This document shows positions 7,804 to 16,008 of a stretch of DNA of 64,000 bases, in pieces. The notes under the pieces are model-generated. The model had not been told where the DNA came from and made no database searches. It saw nothing but the letters and a program-made list of their open reading frames with translations. This DNA comes from Anaerolineaceae bacterium. GTDB taxonomy: Bacteria > Chloroflexota > Anaerolineae > Aggregatilineales > Phototrophicaceae. The stretch spans positions 849,054 to 913,053 of the forward strand of contig JACKCG010000001.1 in the NCBI GenBank assembly GCA_020634135.1. The letters run 5' to 3'. The stretch's first letter is position 1, and every line of letters starts with the position of its first letter. A program made the position numbers and the translations under genes.

Positions 7804-9359
7804 GACTGCTGCTCCTCAAACACGCCAAACAAAGCTAAATCTTGCCGAAACCGATCCAACGATTCACGCCAGTTGTCTTTACGCCACAGTTCGGGATACC
7901 CGGCCAGCACAAAATTACGCTCTAAGAGTGCCTGTTCGCCCTTGTTTTGCTCATGGTCGGAAAGCCAGCCGCTAATCGCCTTCCAATTGTTCATATCAAC
8001 GCCCGGCCCGGCGGTAACATTCATCGCGCGCGGTTGCAGGACACGTCCTGCTAACTGCGCCAGCGGCTCCCAGGCCGAAGGCGCCAGGCGGCGGACGGCA
8101 CGGAAGGCCAGGAACAACGCCGTCGCTACCCCAACACGGCGGGCTTCGGACGATTCCGCTCCCAACGCCTGAGTAATCAGACGAGAGATGCTGGTATCAT
8201 CAAAACCCAGTTCTTCCGCCAACAGAATCCGGCGCAGCGAGTCAGATTCTTCCAGAATCTTCCGCCAACCATCATCCTCCATCAGGCTGGCAATTTCCCA
8301 GGCTTGCTTATGCACAGCAACAACGTTCGGCTCAGACGGCGGGACTTCAGTCGCGCTCTGCGGCAGGCCAAACAAGAGTGCAATTTCAGCGCTGGTTTCG
8401 AGGTCGGCATCGTCACCTTCAAGTACCATACGTGCTGCGTGAACCGCCACAACCGAGCGCGCGAGCATGTTGGCGCGACGCGGGCTTTGAGGAAGCTGTG
8501 CTTTGTCGAGGAGATCAATGACCAGGATTATGTAATCGGATAGCCACTCATCCAGGTCTTGTTCCAGGTCGGGAATGAGTGCCGCGCACCGGTTCGCCAT
8601 CTCCAGGAGTGGGGGCATTGCTTCTACAGGCTGCGGGCGCGTGCCTGGGTTAAGAAACTCGTCACGCCAGGATACAAGGCGGCGGCGGTCTTCTTTTGTT
8701 AGCTGCTTCCAGTCCGGCACCGGGACGACATACGGAAAACGATCCGCGAGGGCCGGGTCAAGCGGTTCAGAACCGAGGTAGTAGTTGGCGGTGGGCGCAT
8801 TCGCATCCGGCTCATCAGGCGCGGGCGGATTCATGGCCGACCAGCGAAAACGCAGTTTTTCCAAGAGGATTCCAGCGACCCGCCGCTCGTGAATGATCGG
8901 GAACATCTTGTTTTGAAGGTCGGGGCGGCAGCGAGAGATTTCATCAAAGAACACAAATTCGGCGCCCCAGATCGAATCGGGAGTGGCGATAAAACGCAGA
9001 CTGTCATTCCCCTCTTCGGGGATAGGGATGCCAACAAGATCATCATAATTCAGCAGTGACGCATTGTAATGCCGCATGGATAAACCCAACGCCTTTGCCA
9101 GGCGTTCGATCAACAGGGATTTCCCGGTACCGTGCGGCCCAACCAGGAGCAGCGGGGCTTCGGTCGCAAGGGCGGCTAACAAAACCGCATCCAGGTGTCC
9201 CCACCCCTGAATATTCAACGCACGGGTAATGCTAAATGGCGCAGTAGCTGTCGGAACAGCATCTACCATAAAATGTGTACCATTGACGAAAGACTCCGTA
9301 GCTACGGCAGGAGTTTTCGACTCTTTGCCCGATGATTTGGTTGATTTTTTTCTTGGCAT
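7800..9359 (-). CDS. MoxR-type AAA+ ATPase
   Basis: About 519 residues from the ATG at 9359. Walker A GPHGTGKS at 74-81, Walker B FVFFDE ending near 140, sensor-1 region SAMNPP, and the loop NYDDLVGIPIP typical of MoxR/RavA-like proteins. The open frame extends to 9473, but the extra 38 codons look unrelated and the lysine/serine-rich start MPRKKS is more natural. First gene of the trio 7800-7111-5672. MoxR ATPases work as chaperone-like remodelers with VWA proteins, often in metal or cofactor insertion. The C-terminal 250 residues are helical and less conserved. Confidence 0.88.
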   Translation of the reverse strand: MPRKKSTKSSGKESKTPAVATESFVNGTHFMVDAVPTATAPFSITRALNIQGWGHLDAVLLAALATEAPLLLVGPHGTGKSLLIERLAKALGLSMRHYNASLLNYDDLVGIPIPEEGNDSLRFIATPDSIWGAEFVFFDEISRCRPDLQNKMFPIIHERRVAGILLEKLRFRWSAMNPPAPDEPDANAPTANYYLGSEPLDPALADRFPYVVPVPDWKQLTKEDRRRLVSWRDEFLNPGTRPQPVEAMPPLLEMANRCAALIPDLEQDLDEWLSDYIILVIDLLDKAQLPQSPRRANMLARSVVAVHAARMVLEGDDADLETSAEIALLFGLPQSATEVPPSEPNVVAVHKQAWEIASLMEDDGWRKILEESDSLRRILLAEELGFDDTSISRLITQALGAESSEARRVGVATALFLAFRAVRRLAPSAWEPLAQLAGRVLQPRAMNVTAGPGVDMNNWKAISGWLSDHEQNKGEQALLERNFVLAGYPELWRKDNWRESLDRFRQDLALFGVFEEQQS

Positions 9360-9710
9360 CTGGTGGGCTAATCTCCACTCAAAATGGGTTTTGGAATGAG
9401 ATGCAGCAGACGAAAAACGATGCTTGAAGCGGTACTTTTGGGTACTGTTGCTAGAAAAAAGTGGGGAAAACACAGGTTATCATACGATATTCGTCCTCGC
9501 GCTCGGTAACAGCAATCATCACACACCCAATGTAACAACACCTTAACACGCCTCTAAGAAAATAATACCCCAGAAAATGGGGGGAGGTGATGGACACCAC
9601 AAAAAACATACGCTACTCTAACCTGAAGTACGGTATCGAGAAGCGCACCGAATTGCGCTATACTTCTTAATTAGCAATGAAAAATCACGAATTTGTACAG
9701 GAAAACAGGT
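9360..9710. other. Divergent intergenic region, no gene seen
   Basis: 351 bases between the divergent MoxR and M20 genes. It must hold both promoters. A TATACT at 9659-9664 is a possible -10 box for the M20 gene and TATGAT on the minus strand (9480-9485) for the MoxR operon, but neither has a convincing -35 box at normal distance. There is a short CCCC/GGGG hairpin near 9568-9586. I see no RNA gene. Confidence 0.4.
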
Positions 9711-10904
9711 ATGGAATATCTCAATATACTGGAACGGGCGCAGGATATGGATCATCTCATCTCTGCGTGGCGGCGGGACATTCACATGCACCCGGAATTG
9801 AGCTTTGAAGAACATCGCACAGCTAATCTCGTGGCGGAAACCCTGACAGCGATGGGTATCCGGGTCGAAACAGGGGTTGGCAAGACCGGTGTGGTTGGCT
9901 ATCTGGGTGAAGGACGCCCCGCTGTTGGCATTCGTGCTGATATGGACGCGCTGCCAATTAATGAGGCAAACGATGTACCGTATGCCTCAACTGTTCCAGG
10001 GAAAATGCACGCCTGCGGCCATGACGCTCACACAGCGATTCTACTGGGCGTGGCACGGTTGTTGAGTGAGATGGAAAACCGCCCACAAGGGGAAGTTCGC
10101 TTTCTTTTCCAACCGGCAGAGGAAGATGAAGATGTAGAAGGCAAAAGCGGGGCGACGCGCATGATTGAAGACCATGCCCTTGAAGGCCTGGATGCAGTGA
10201 TTGCCTTGCATGTTGCCAGCGGGATGCCAGCGGGGAAAGTGATGATTGACGGCGGTCATGTTTCGGCGGCGGTGGATTCGTTCGAAGCAGCGATTATCGG
10301 AGAAGGTTGTCACGGAGCGTATCCGCACAAAGGTGCGGACCCCATCTTTATGCTGGCACAAGTAGTCAATGCGATTCATGGAATCCGGGCACGGCGTATT
10401 GATCCGATAGACCCGGTCGTAATCTCGATTGGAGCAGTACACGGTGGGAGCGCGAACAACATCATCCCGGATCGAGTCGAGATGAACGGGACGATCCGCA
10501 GCTTTGATGAAGATGTGCGGGAACAACTGCTGGTTGAGCTGGAGCAAGCCCTAGGCATCGTTCGTTCACTCGGAGGCGACTACGAGTTGAAGGTCGTGCG
10601 TGGCTACCCTTCACTCTACAACGACCCACATGTGAGCCGGCTCATCGAACAGGTTGCAATTGATTTGCTGGGTGAAGACGGGATCTTTCCAGCTGAGGCC
10701 GGGATGGGTGCAGAAGACTTCAGCTTTATGACCCAGAAGGCGCCAGGGGCGATGTTTAACCTGGGGGCGAAGCTGGATGAAGTCAACCGCCCTCATCACA
10801 GCCCGATTTTCGACCTGGATGAGACTGCCTTCCCAGTCGGGGCGGCTGTTCTGGCGGAGGCCACATGCCGCCTGCTGAAGGATAAAGCAAACGGACACAA
10901 GTAA
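9711..10904 (+). CDS. M20D-family metal-dependent amidohydrolase
   Basis: 397 residues, the normal length for the family that includes hippurate hydrolase, IAA-amino-acid hydrolase and N-acyl-amino-acid amidohydrolases. The metal-binding segment HACGHDAHT lies at 100-108, preceded by DMDALPI. The catalytic glutamates are in FQPAEEDED, a further ligand in IALHV, and the last histidine in RPHHSP. A dimerisation domain is inserted in the middle (about 175-290). A TTG 18 bases upstream is also in frame, but AGGAAAACAGGT is well placed for the ATG at 9711. It releases an acyl group from an N-acyl amino acid; the substrate is not predictable. Cytoplasmic, monocistronic, with a terminator downstream. 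Confidence 0.92.
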   Translation: MEYLNILERAQDMDHLISAWRRDIHMHPELSFEEHRTANLVAETLTAMGIRVETGVGKTGVVGYLGEGRPAVGIRADMDALPINEANDVPYASTVPGKMHACGHDAHTAILLGVARLLSEMENRPQGEVRFLFQPAEEDEDVEGKSGATRMIEDHALEGLDAVIALHVASGMPAGKVMIDGGHVSAAVDSFEAAIIGEGCHGAYPHKGADPIFMLAQVVNAIHGIRARRIDPIDPVVISIGAVHGGSANNIIPDRVEMNGTIRSFDEDVREQLLVELEQALGIVRSLGGDYELKVVRGYPSLYNDPHVSRLIEQVAIDLLGEDGIFPAEAGMGAEDFSFMTQKAPGAMFNLGAKLDEVNRPHHSPIFDLDETAFPVGAAVLAEATCRLLKDKANGHK

Positions 10905-10945
10905 TGCCCGAGTCAGAAGTACAAAAGTCTGCATGAAAAGTACAG

Positions 10946-10980
10946 GTGGCGTAGGTATAAAACTACGCCACTTTAAAATA
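10946..10980 (+). terminator. Rho-independent terminator of M20 gene
   Basis: Perfect 9-base-pair stem GTGGCGTAG/CTACGCCAC with loop GTATAAAA, followed by TTTAAAATA. Confidence 0.75.
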
Positions 10981-11042
10981 TTTCTTGGAAATAAGGATTG
11001 ATCTGATAATGCCGTGCCTGCGGCGGACGGAAAGGTCGTGAA

Positions 11043-12674
11043 ATGTACACTTTAGGGGGAGAACTGGTCGCCCAGATGCTCGCCAATCAGGGAGTGAAGA
11101 CGCTGTATACCCTGTGCGGTGGGCACATCATGGGGATTTACGACGGGTGTTTGAACAATAACATCTCAGTTATTGACTTCCGGCACGAACAGGCGGCGGC
11201 CCATGCAGCGGATGCGTATGCTCGTCTGACACGCAATATTGGCGTGGCGGCGGTGACGGCGGGGCCAGGCGTGACAGACGCGGTGACGGCGGTGGCGAAC
11301 GCATACCAGGCGCGCAGTCCGATGGTGCTTTTAGGGGGCGCTGCGCCGCTAAAAACCAAAGGGATGGGCGCGCTGCAAGAAATGCCGCAGACAGGCATGT
11401 TCCGCGACTTCACCAAAGCCAGTTTCACGATCACTGAAACAAGCGACATCCCGGAAAAAATGACCGAAGCATTTGAGGCCGCGCTGAGTGGGCGGCCCGG
11501 GCCGGTGTTCATCGAACTGCCGTTTGACGTTCTGTTCAATGCTATAGACGCGCCAGCGCTGCCGGCCCGGGTAGCAATCACGCCGGTTGAGCCGGAGGCT
11601 GGGGCAATAGCCCGTATGTTTGAACTGCTGCGGGCAGCGCAAAAACCGGTCATCATTGCGGGAACACAGGTGTATTGGGATGTGGCGCACGATACGCTGC
11701 GCGAACTCACCGAACAAACGGGAATCCCGGTGTTCACGAACGGCGCGGGACGTGGCACGCTGCCGATGAATCACCCGAACTGCTTCAAGTCGGCGCGGGG
11801 CAAGGCACTGCGGGAGTCAGATGTGGTGCTGTTAATCGGGACGCCTCTGGATTTTCGGCTGAAATATGGAATCGATGGCTGGAATCCGGATTGCAAACTG
11901 ATCCAGGTGGAAAACGACGCGGCAGAGATCAACCACAACCGGGAGGCCGATGTGGCGATGGTGGCCGACGCACGTTTCGTGTTGGAGGCACTTATTGAGG
12001 GGCTGCACGGTATCCGGTATGATGACTGGTTGCGGCAGACCCGTGAGTACGAGGATAAGAAGAATGCCGAACTGGGTAAATGGACGGCACTGGATGACCA
12101 GCCGATTAACCATTTTCGATTAGGTGCAGCAATCAACGATTTCATTGATGAAAACATGATCGTTATCGGGGATGGTGGGGATATTGTGAGCGCATGCGCC
12201 AAAGTGATTGATGTCACCCGCCCCGGCCAGTGGCTTGACCCCGGCCCCCTGGGATGCCTGGGCGTCGGTGCGCCGTTCGCTATCGCCGCACAGCACCTCT
12301 ACCCGGAACAACGAGTTCTGATTATCAATGGAGATGGCTCATTCGGGTTCAATGGGTTCGAGTTCGACACGGCAGTACGATTTAACCTGCCAATTGTGAG
12401 TATCGTCGGGAACGACTCCGGTTGGGGGCAAATTCGCAACCCGCAGATTCAGATGGTTGGGAAAGAACGCGCCGTCGCATCCGCACTCGCCCCAACACGC
12501 TATGATAGAATTGTCGAAGCGATGGGCGGCTATGGGGAGCACATTGACGATCCGAGTGATCTGGGTGGCGCGTTAGAACGGGCCTTCGCCAGCGGAAAAC
12601 CGGCGTGTATTGATGTCACGATTGACCCGGAGGGAATGGTTAAAACCGGGGCCAGCACGCCGTATATTGTGTGA
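11043..12674 (+). CDS. Thiamine pyrophosphate-dependent enzyme (acetolactate synthase / 2-hydroxyacyl-CoA lyase family)
   Basis: 543 residues in the three-domain order of the acetohydroxyacid synthase/pyruvate oxidase family: N-terminal pyrimidine-binding domain with the activating glutamate in RHEQAAAHAADAYAR (Glu49), a central Rossmann-like domain (about 190-320), and the C-terminal pyrophosphate-binding domain with GDGSFGFNGFEF starting at 430 and the ending NDSGWG. It ligates or cleaves 2-keto or 2-hydroxyacyl substrates using ThDP and Mg2+. The sequence is not close enough to IlvB for me to call acetolactate synthase; 2-hydroxyacyl-CoA or oxalyl-CoA lyase relatives fit as well. No small regulatory subunit lies next to it, which argues against the biosynthetic IlvBN enzyme. 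Confidence 0.85.
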   Translation: MYTLGGELVAQMLANQGVKTLYTLCGGHIMGIYDGCLNNNISVIDFRHEQAAAHAADAYARLTRNIGVAAVTAGPGVTDAVTAVANAYQARSPMVLLGGAAPLKTKGMGALQEMPQTGMFRDFTKASFTITETSDIPEKMTEAFEAALSGRPGPVFIELPFDVLFNAIDAPALPARVAITPVEPEAGAIARMFELLRAAQKPVIIAGTQVYWDVAHDTLRELTEQTGIPVFTNGAGRGTLPMNHPNCFKSARGKALRESDVVLLIGTPLDFRLKYGIDGWNPDCKLIQVENDAAEINHNREADVAMVADARFVLEALIEGLHGIRYDDWLRQTREYEDKKNAELGKWTALDDQPINHFRLGAAINDFIDENMIVIGDGGDIVSACAKVIDVTRPGQWLDPGPLGCLGVGAPFAIAAQHLYPEQRVLIINGDGSFGFNGFEFDTAVRFNLPIVSIVGNDSGWGQIRNPQIQMVGKERAVASALAPTRYDRIVEAMGGYGEHIDDPSDLGGALERAFASGKPACIDVTIDPEGMVKTGASTPYIV

Positions 12675-12702
12675 GGTTACGGCTCATAAGCGGTATGATA
12701 CT

Positions 12703-12737
12703 CTGGGGAAACTGGGCGTGTCCCAGGCTCTCCCCAG
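12703..12737. terminator. Nested hairpin between convergent genes
   Basis: Outer stem CTGGGGA/TCCCCAG with an inner CTGGG/CCCAG stem. It sits between the TPP enzyme stop and the stop of the [2Fe-2S] protein. No clear U-run on either side, so termination strength is uncertain. Confidence 0.45.
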
Positions 12738-12741
12738 CAGA

Positions 12742-13056
12742 TCAAGCTGAGTCATCCTCTCCGTTTTGCCGGGCTGAGGAAGCGTTCAAAGCTCGGTTCA
12801 CAATGGCTTCAAGCTGGTCTTCGGTGACTTCGGCAAACACCTCGCCCGACGGATACACCACTACCACCGGCGCAGCGCCACAATGATCCAGGCAGTTGGC
12901 AATTTCCAGCTTGATAGGACGCGGGCGCTGGTCGCCTACTGCATCGTCTACGAGAACCTGCAAATATTCATAGAGCAGGTCAGCGCGGCGGCTTATGTTG
13001 CAGTACTGCCCCCGGCATAGGACAATCCGGGGGCGTGGTGTTTGGGTATCGGACAT
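12742..13056 (-). CDS. Thioredoxin-like [2Fe-2S] ferredoxin
   Basis: 104 residues from the ATG at 13056 (the frame is open to 13113, but the extra 19 codons look like upstream sequence). The four cysteines Cys14, Cys19, Cys55 and Cys59 in CRGQYC and NCLDHCG match the thioredoxin-fold [2Fe-2S] ferredoxins related to NuoE and to HoxE-like subunits. VVVYPSGEVFAEV is the usual final beta-hairpin. It carries single electrons in the cytoplasm. No hydrogenase or complex I genes are near, so the partner is unknown. It lies 71 bases downstream of gamma-glutamyltransferase, on the same strand. Confidence 0.85.
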   Translation of the reverse strand: MSDTQTPRPRIVLCRGQYCNISRRADLLYEYLQVLVDDAVGDQRPRPIKLEIANCLDHCGAAPVVVVYPSGEVFAEVTEDQLEAIVNRALNASSARQNGEDDSA

Positions 13057-13127
13057 CGCTTCGGAACTCACTTCAAAATAGGTACTGCTCCTGCGAACAG
13101 TCGTCCTGGGCACAGCAGTACTATAGA

Positions 13128-14747
13128 TTAGAAGGCGGCTGTGAGACCATCCTTACGCGGGTCGCTGCCGCCATAGAGGACACCCGTATCCGGGTCACGG
13201 CGGATAATCTGGCCGTCACCAAACAAGCCACGCCCCCGCCCCGCCACCGGGCGTACCGGGTGCCCCAGTTCAGCTAACCGGGCCATGGTCTTAACCGGGA
13301 TGCCATCTTCAAGCGCCAACACACTGTCACTCGTACCATCCATAAGGCAAAAACGTGGTCGGTTGAGCGCTTCCTGTGGGTTAAGATCATCATCAAGCAT
13401 CGCACTGATGACCTGGAAATGCCCCTGCGGTTGCATAAAACCACCCATTACACCAAAGCTCGCCCAGAGTTTACCATCCTTGACAGCCATGCCGGGGATA
13501 ATCGTGTGATATGGGCGTTTGCCACCCGCCAGTGCGTTCGGATGACCGGGTTCTAGGCTGAAGCACGCGCCACGATTCTGCAAGAATACACCTGTCCCTT
13601 TAGCGACAATGCCGGTGCCAAAACCCATGTAGAGGCTGTTGATAAACGAACAGGCGTTGCCATCACCATCCACGACGCTAAGATAGACAGTATTTGAACT
13701 GGTCGGTGGCGCGCCATAGGACGGTGGCTGCATGGCACTATTTGGCGAAGCCAGGGCGCGGCGCTGGGCAGCATAAGACTTATTCAGCAGGGCCTCTAGC
13801 GGGGCAGGATTGGTCGCCATATCGGTGATGTACCAGCGGGCGTCAGCGAAAGCCAGGCGCATCGCCTCGACCATCAGGTGCAGACGTTCGGGTGAATCCC
13901 AGGGCATAGCGGCTAAGTCCCAGCCTTCCGCGATATTGAGTGCCATTAGTGCCGCCAGCCCTTGCCCATTGGGGGGATGCTCGTAGACAACAACGCCGCG
14001 ATAGCCGGTGCCAATGGGGTCGCCCCAGGTAGACGTGTGATTCTTCAGGTCGTCATGGGTCATCAGACCGCCCTGTTCCTGAATGGTAGCAACAATGGAA
14101 TCGGCAATCGGACCGGTGTAGAAGGCTTCCGGGCCACCCTCAGCTACTGCCTGAAGCGTGCGAGCTAGGCCGGGGAGTTTAACGAGCTGCCCGACTTCCG
14201 GAGCCTTGCCGCCAGGGAGATAGTCTTCAGTGTTTGGACGGTTACGCAGAAAATTCTCGGAGGCCTTCCACCCTGCCCCAAAAACCGGATGCACCGGATA
14301 GCCCTCACTGGCATAATAGATCGCGGAGGTCAGAACATCGGCCAGTGTCATGCGACCATGCTGGGCTAAGAGGTCGTGCCAGCCTGCCGCCGCGCCAGGA
14401 ACAGTGATGGCATGGGGGCTGCGCTCCGGCATTTCGTTGTAGCCCAGGTTGCGCAAATCATCCAGCGCCAGGGCTGCCGGGGCGCGACCACTGCCGTTCA
14501 GGGCTGTCACCTGTTTCGTTTTGGCGTCAAAGTACAGCGCGAAACAGTCCCCCCCTATCCCAGTTGAAGCTGGTTCGGTCACATTGAGCATGGCGGCTGT
14601 GGCAATGGCGGCATCGGCTGCATTCCCGCCCTGGCGCAAAATATCTAGACCAGCCTGCGCGGCAAGCGGGTTGCTGGCGGCCACCATCCCGCGCCTCGCA
14701 AGTACCATTGAACGGCGGGATTGAAAGTCAAATGACATTGGTTTCAC
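13128..14747 (-). CDS. ggt: Gamma-glutamyltransferase family protein
   Basis: 539 residues; N-terminal-nucleophile hydrolase made as a precursor that cleaves itself. The nucleophile is Thr353 in SSNTVYLSVVD, preceded by the large subunit with GGNAADAAIATAAMLNVTEP and TGIGGDCF. The downstream segment (GFGTGIV, RPYHTIIPGMAV, MGGFMQPQGH) fits the small subunit. The family removes gamma-glutamyl groups from glutathione or similar compounds. No signal peptide is visible, unlike E. coli Ggt, so a cytoplasmic acylase-type or cephalosporin-acylase-like role is possible. I keep the GTG at 14747, which has GAGAGG 7 bases upstream; an ATG at 14738 is an alternative. Confidence 0.9.
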   Translation of the reverse strand: MKPMSFDFQSRRSMVLARRGMVAASNPLAAQAGLDILRQGGNAADAAIATAAMLNVTEPASTGIGGDCFALYFDAKTKQVTALNGSGRAPAALALDDLRNLGYNEMPERSPHAITVPGAAAGWHDLLAQHGRMTLADVLTSAIYYASEGYPVHPVFGAGWKASENFLRNRPNTEDYLPGGKAPEVGQLVKLPGLARTLQAVAEGGPEAFYTGPIADSIVATIQEQGGLMTHDDLKNHTSTWGDPIGTGYRGVVVYEHPPNGQGLAALMALNIAEGWDLAAMPWDSPERLHLMVEAMRLAFADARWYITDMATNPAPLEALLNKSYAAQRRALASPNSAMQPPSYGAPPTSSNTVYLSVVDGDGNACSFINSLYMGFGTGIVAKGTGVFLQNRGACFSLEPGHPNALAGGKRPYHTIIPGMAVKDGKLWASFGVMGGFMQPQGHFQVISAMLDDDLNPQEALNRPRFCLMDGTSDSVLALEDGIPVKTMARLAELGHPVRPVAGRGRGLFGDGQIIRRDPDTGVLYGGSDPRKDGLTAAF

Positions 14748-14912
14748 GGTTTATCCTCTCTGGTTGGTTGCAGGGACGGTTTGGCAGGATATTACCACGT
14801 AACCGATTTTTCATCTGGTGTATGGTTCGTATTGGTCATTCAGATAGATTGGGAACGGAGCTAGTAGTATCGGATTGCAAAGGGAGAAGCGGAATTAAGC
14901 GATTTTACCTGA

Positions 14913-14921
14913 TGGTATAAT
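14913..14921 (+). promoter_or_regulatory. Extended -10 promoter for the leader ORF/nucleotidyltransferase
   Basis: TGGTATAAT is a perfect -10 hexamer with the TGn extension, which can work without a good -35 box; none is seen at the usual distance. The transcript would begin about 80 bases before the ATG at 15008. Confidence 0.5.
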
Positions 14922-15007
14922 ATGTTCACCAACCGCCCATGAGTTAATAAGTCTGCGTGGTAGAGACCACCGGCAAGCGTCATAGGCGTCAGAAGAGGAG
15001 ACTTTAC

Positions 15008-15064
15008 ATGGCAGATGGCGTATCCTATTCCCCCGACCCAGTCATTGATGAGACATTGACATGA
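15008..15064 (+). CDS. 18-codon leader ORF overlapping the nucleotidyltransferase start
   Basis: A short frame, ATG to TGA, coding MADGVSYSPDPVIDETLT. It has a strong ribosome site (AGAGGAG, about 8 bases upstream), while the nucleotidyltransferase ATG at 15061 has none of its own. The stop and the next start overlap as ATGA, the classic arrangement for translational coupling. Alternatively the peptide is the true N-terminus of the nucleotidyltransferase and a frameshift separates them. No similarity recognised. Confidence 0.45.
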   Translation: MADGVSYSPDPVIDETLT

Positions 15065-15960
15065 CGATGCTGCCGAAAAATGCGACAACCCGCAGCAATG
15101 ACCTGTTCGCAACTGCTACCGAAATCGCCAGTTTATGCCCAACGGACCTGGCAGATGCAATAGGCATTGTGGGATCGGTGTCACGTGGGGTAGCAGATAA
15201 GTTCTCAGATATTGACCTGGTATTCTGGGTAAAAAACTATCCAACGCCAGAAGCGTGCCGGAGATGGCTCTCTGTGCTGGATGTCCATGAGCTGCGACCA
15301 GGGCTGGTACGCACCGATGGCCGTCTGTGGTTTGAGTACCAGATAAAAGGCGTACTGGTTAATCTGATGTGGGAATCATGGGACTATCTGAACCAGGCGG
15401 TACAGATTATCCAGGATGTTAGCCAGGGCGTGCGGTCTGCCGCCGGGGATAGCTATATGGAAATCGCATGGACGCTCTCGCACGCGATTGTATTACGTAA
15501 CCACCGCGAGTTGGATGCGCTCAGGCGACGGATTAGTGTTTACCCGGAGCCGCTGCGTCATCGTGTGATTCACGATATTCTGGGGGTCGTGAAGCGCATG
15601 ATTCATGTGCCGGTCAAATTTGCGGCTCATGATCTGATTTTCCGGGGAGAAGTGATGGATTTGAAACGACGGCAGATGATGAGTATTGATGCGATCCTGG
15701 CGCTTCTCTTTGCTTACAACCGGGTGTGGCGGCCCGATAACAAATGGCTAATTTCGGAAACCCAGCGGTTGGCAAAGAAACCCGATAATCTGCTGGGGCG
15801 GATCAACAGTGTATTGAATGGTTCAGACGGTTTAACCAGCGCACACACGCTCTTTTCGCTGTGGGTAGACGCTTTAGGCTGCCTTGAGCCTGAGTTTGCC
15901 GTGCAGGAACTCAAGGCTTCGCTTCAGAATATGCTTGACTTCAATCCGTTTGAGGCATGA
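15061..15960 (+). CDS. Nucleotidyltransferase-fold protein (MNT / DUF4037 type)
   Basis: 299 residues. The N-terminal domain has the minimal nucleotidyltransferase motif GSVSRGVADKFSDIDLVFWV near 40-60 (GSxxRG then DxD), the hallmark of the Pol-beta superfamily. The rest is helical, as in proteins resembling aminoglycoside nucleotidyltransferases or DUF4037. It may transfer a nucleotide to a small molecule or protein; the substrate is unknown, and no HEPN partner is beside it, so a toxin-antitoxin role is not supported. Translation probably depends on the leader ORF 15008-15064. Confidence 0.75.
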   Translation: MTMLPKNATTRSNDLFATATEIASLCPTDLADAIGIVGSVSRGVADKFSDIDLVFWVKNYPTPEACRRWLSVLDVHELRPGLVRTDGRLWFEYQIKGVLVNLMWESWDYLNQAVQIIQDVSQGVRSAAGDSYMEIAWTLSHAIVLRNHRELDALRRRISVYPEPLRHRVIHDILGVVKRMIHVPVKFAAHDLIFRGEVMDLKRRQMMSIDAILALLFAYNRVWRPDNKWLISETQRLAKKPDNLLGRINSVLNGSDGLTSAHTLFSLWVDALGCLEPEFAVQELKASLQNMLDFNPFEA

Positions 15961-16008
15961 CTCGGGTGTCGTCTGCTGGCTTTTTAGCGGAAGTGGTATG
16001 GCGATGCC

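Noticed and set aside
5672..9359. A phage-defence cassette built on the MoxR/VWA trio
   Set aside because: No nuclease, protease with clear effector role, or other defence gene is nearby; neighbours are housekeeping genes. A chaperone-type role is more likely.
15061..15960. MNT-HEPN type toxin-antitoxin system
   Set aside because: The nucleotidyltransferase is twice the size of MNT antitoxins and no HEPN gene is next to it.
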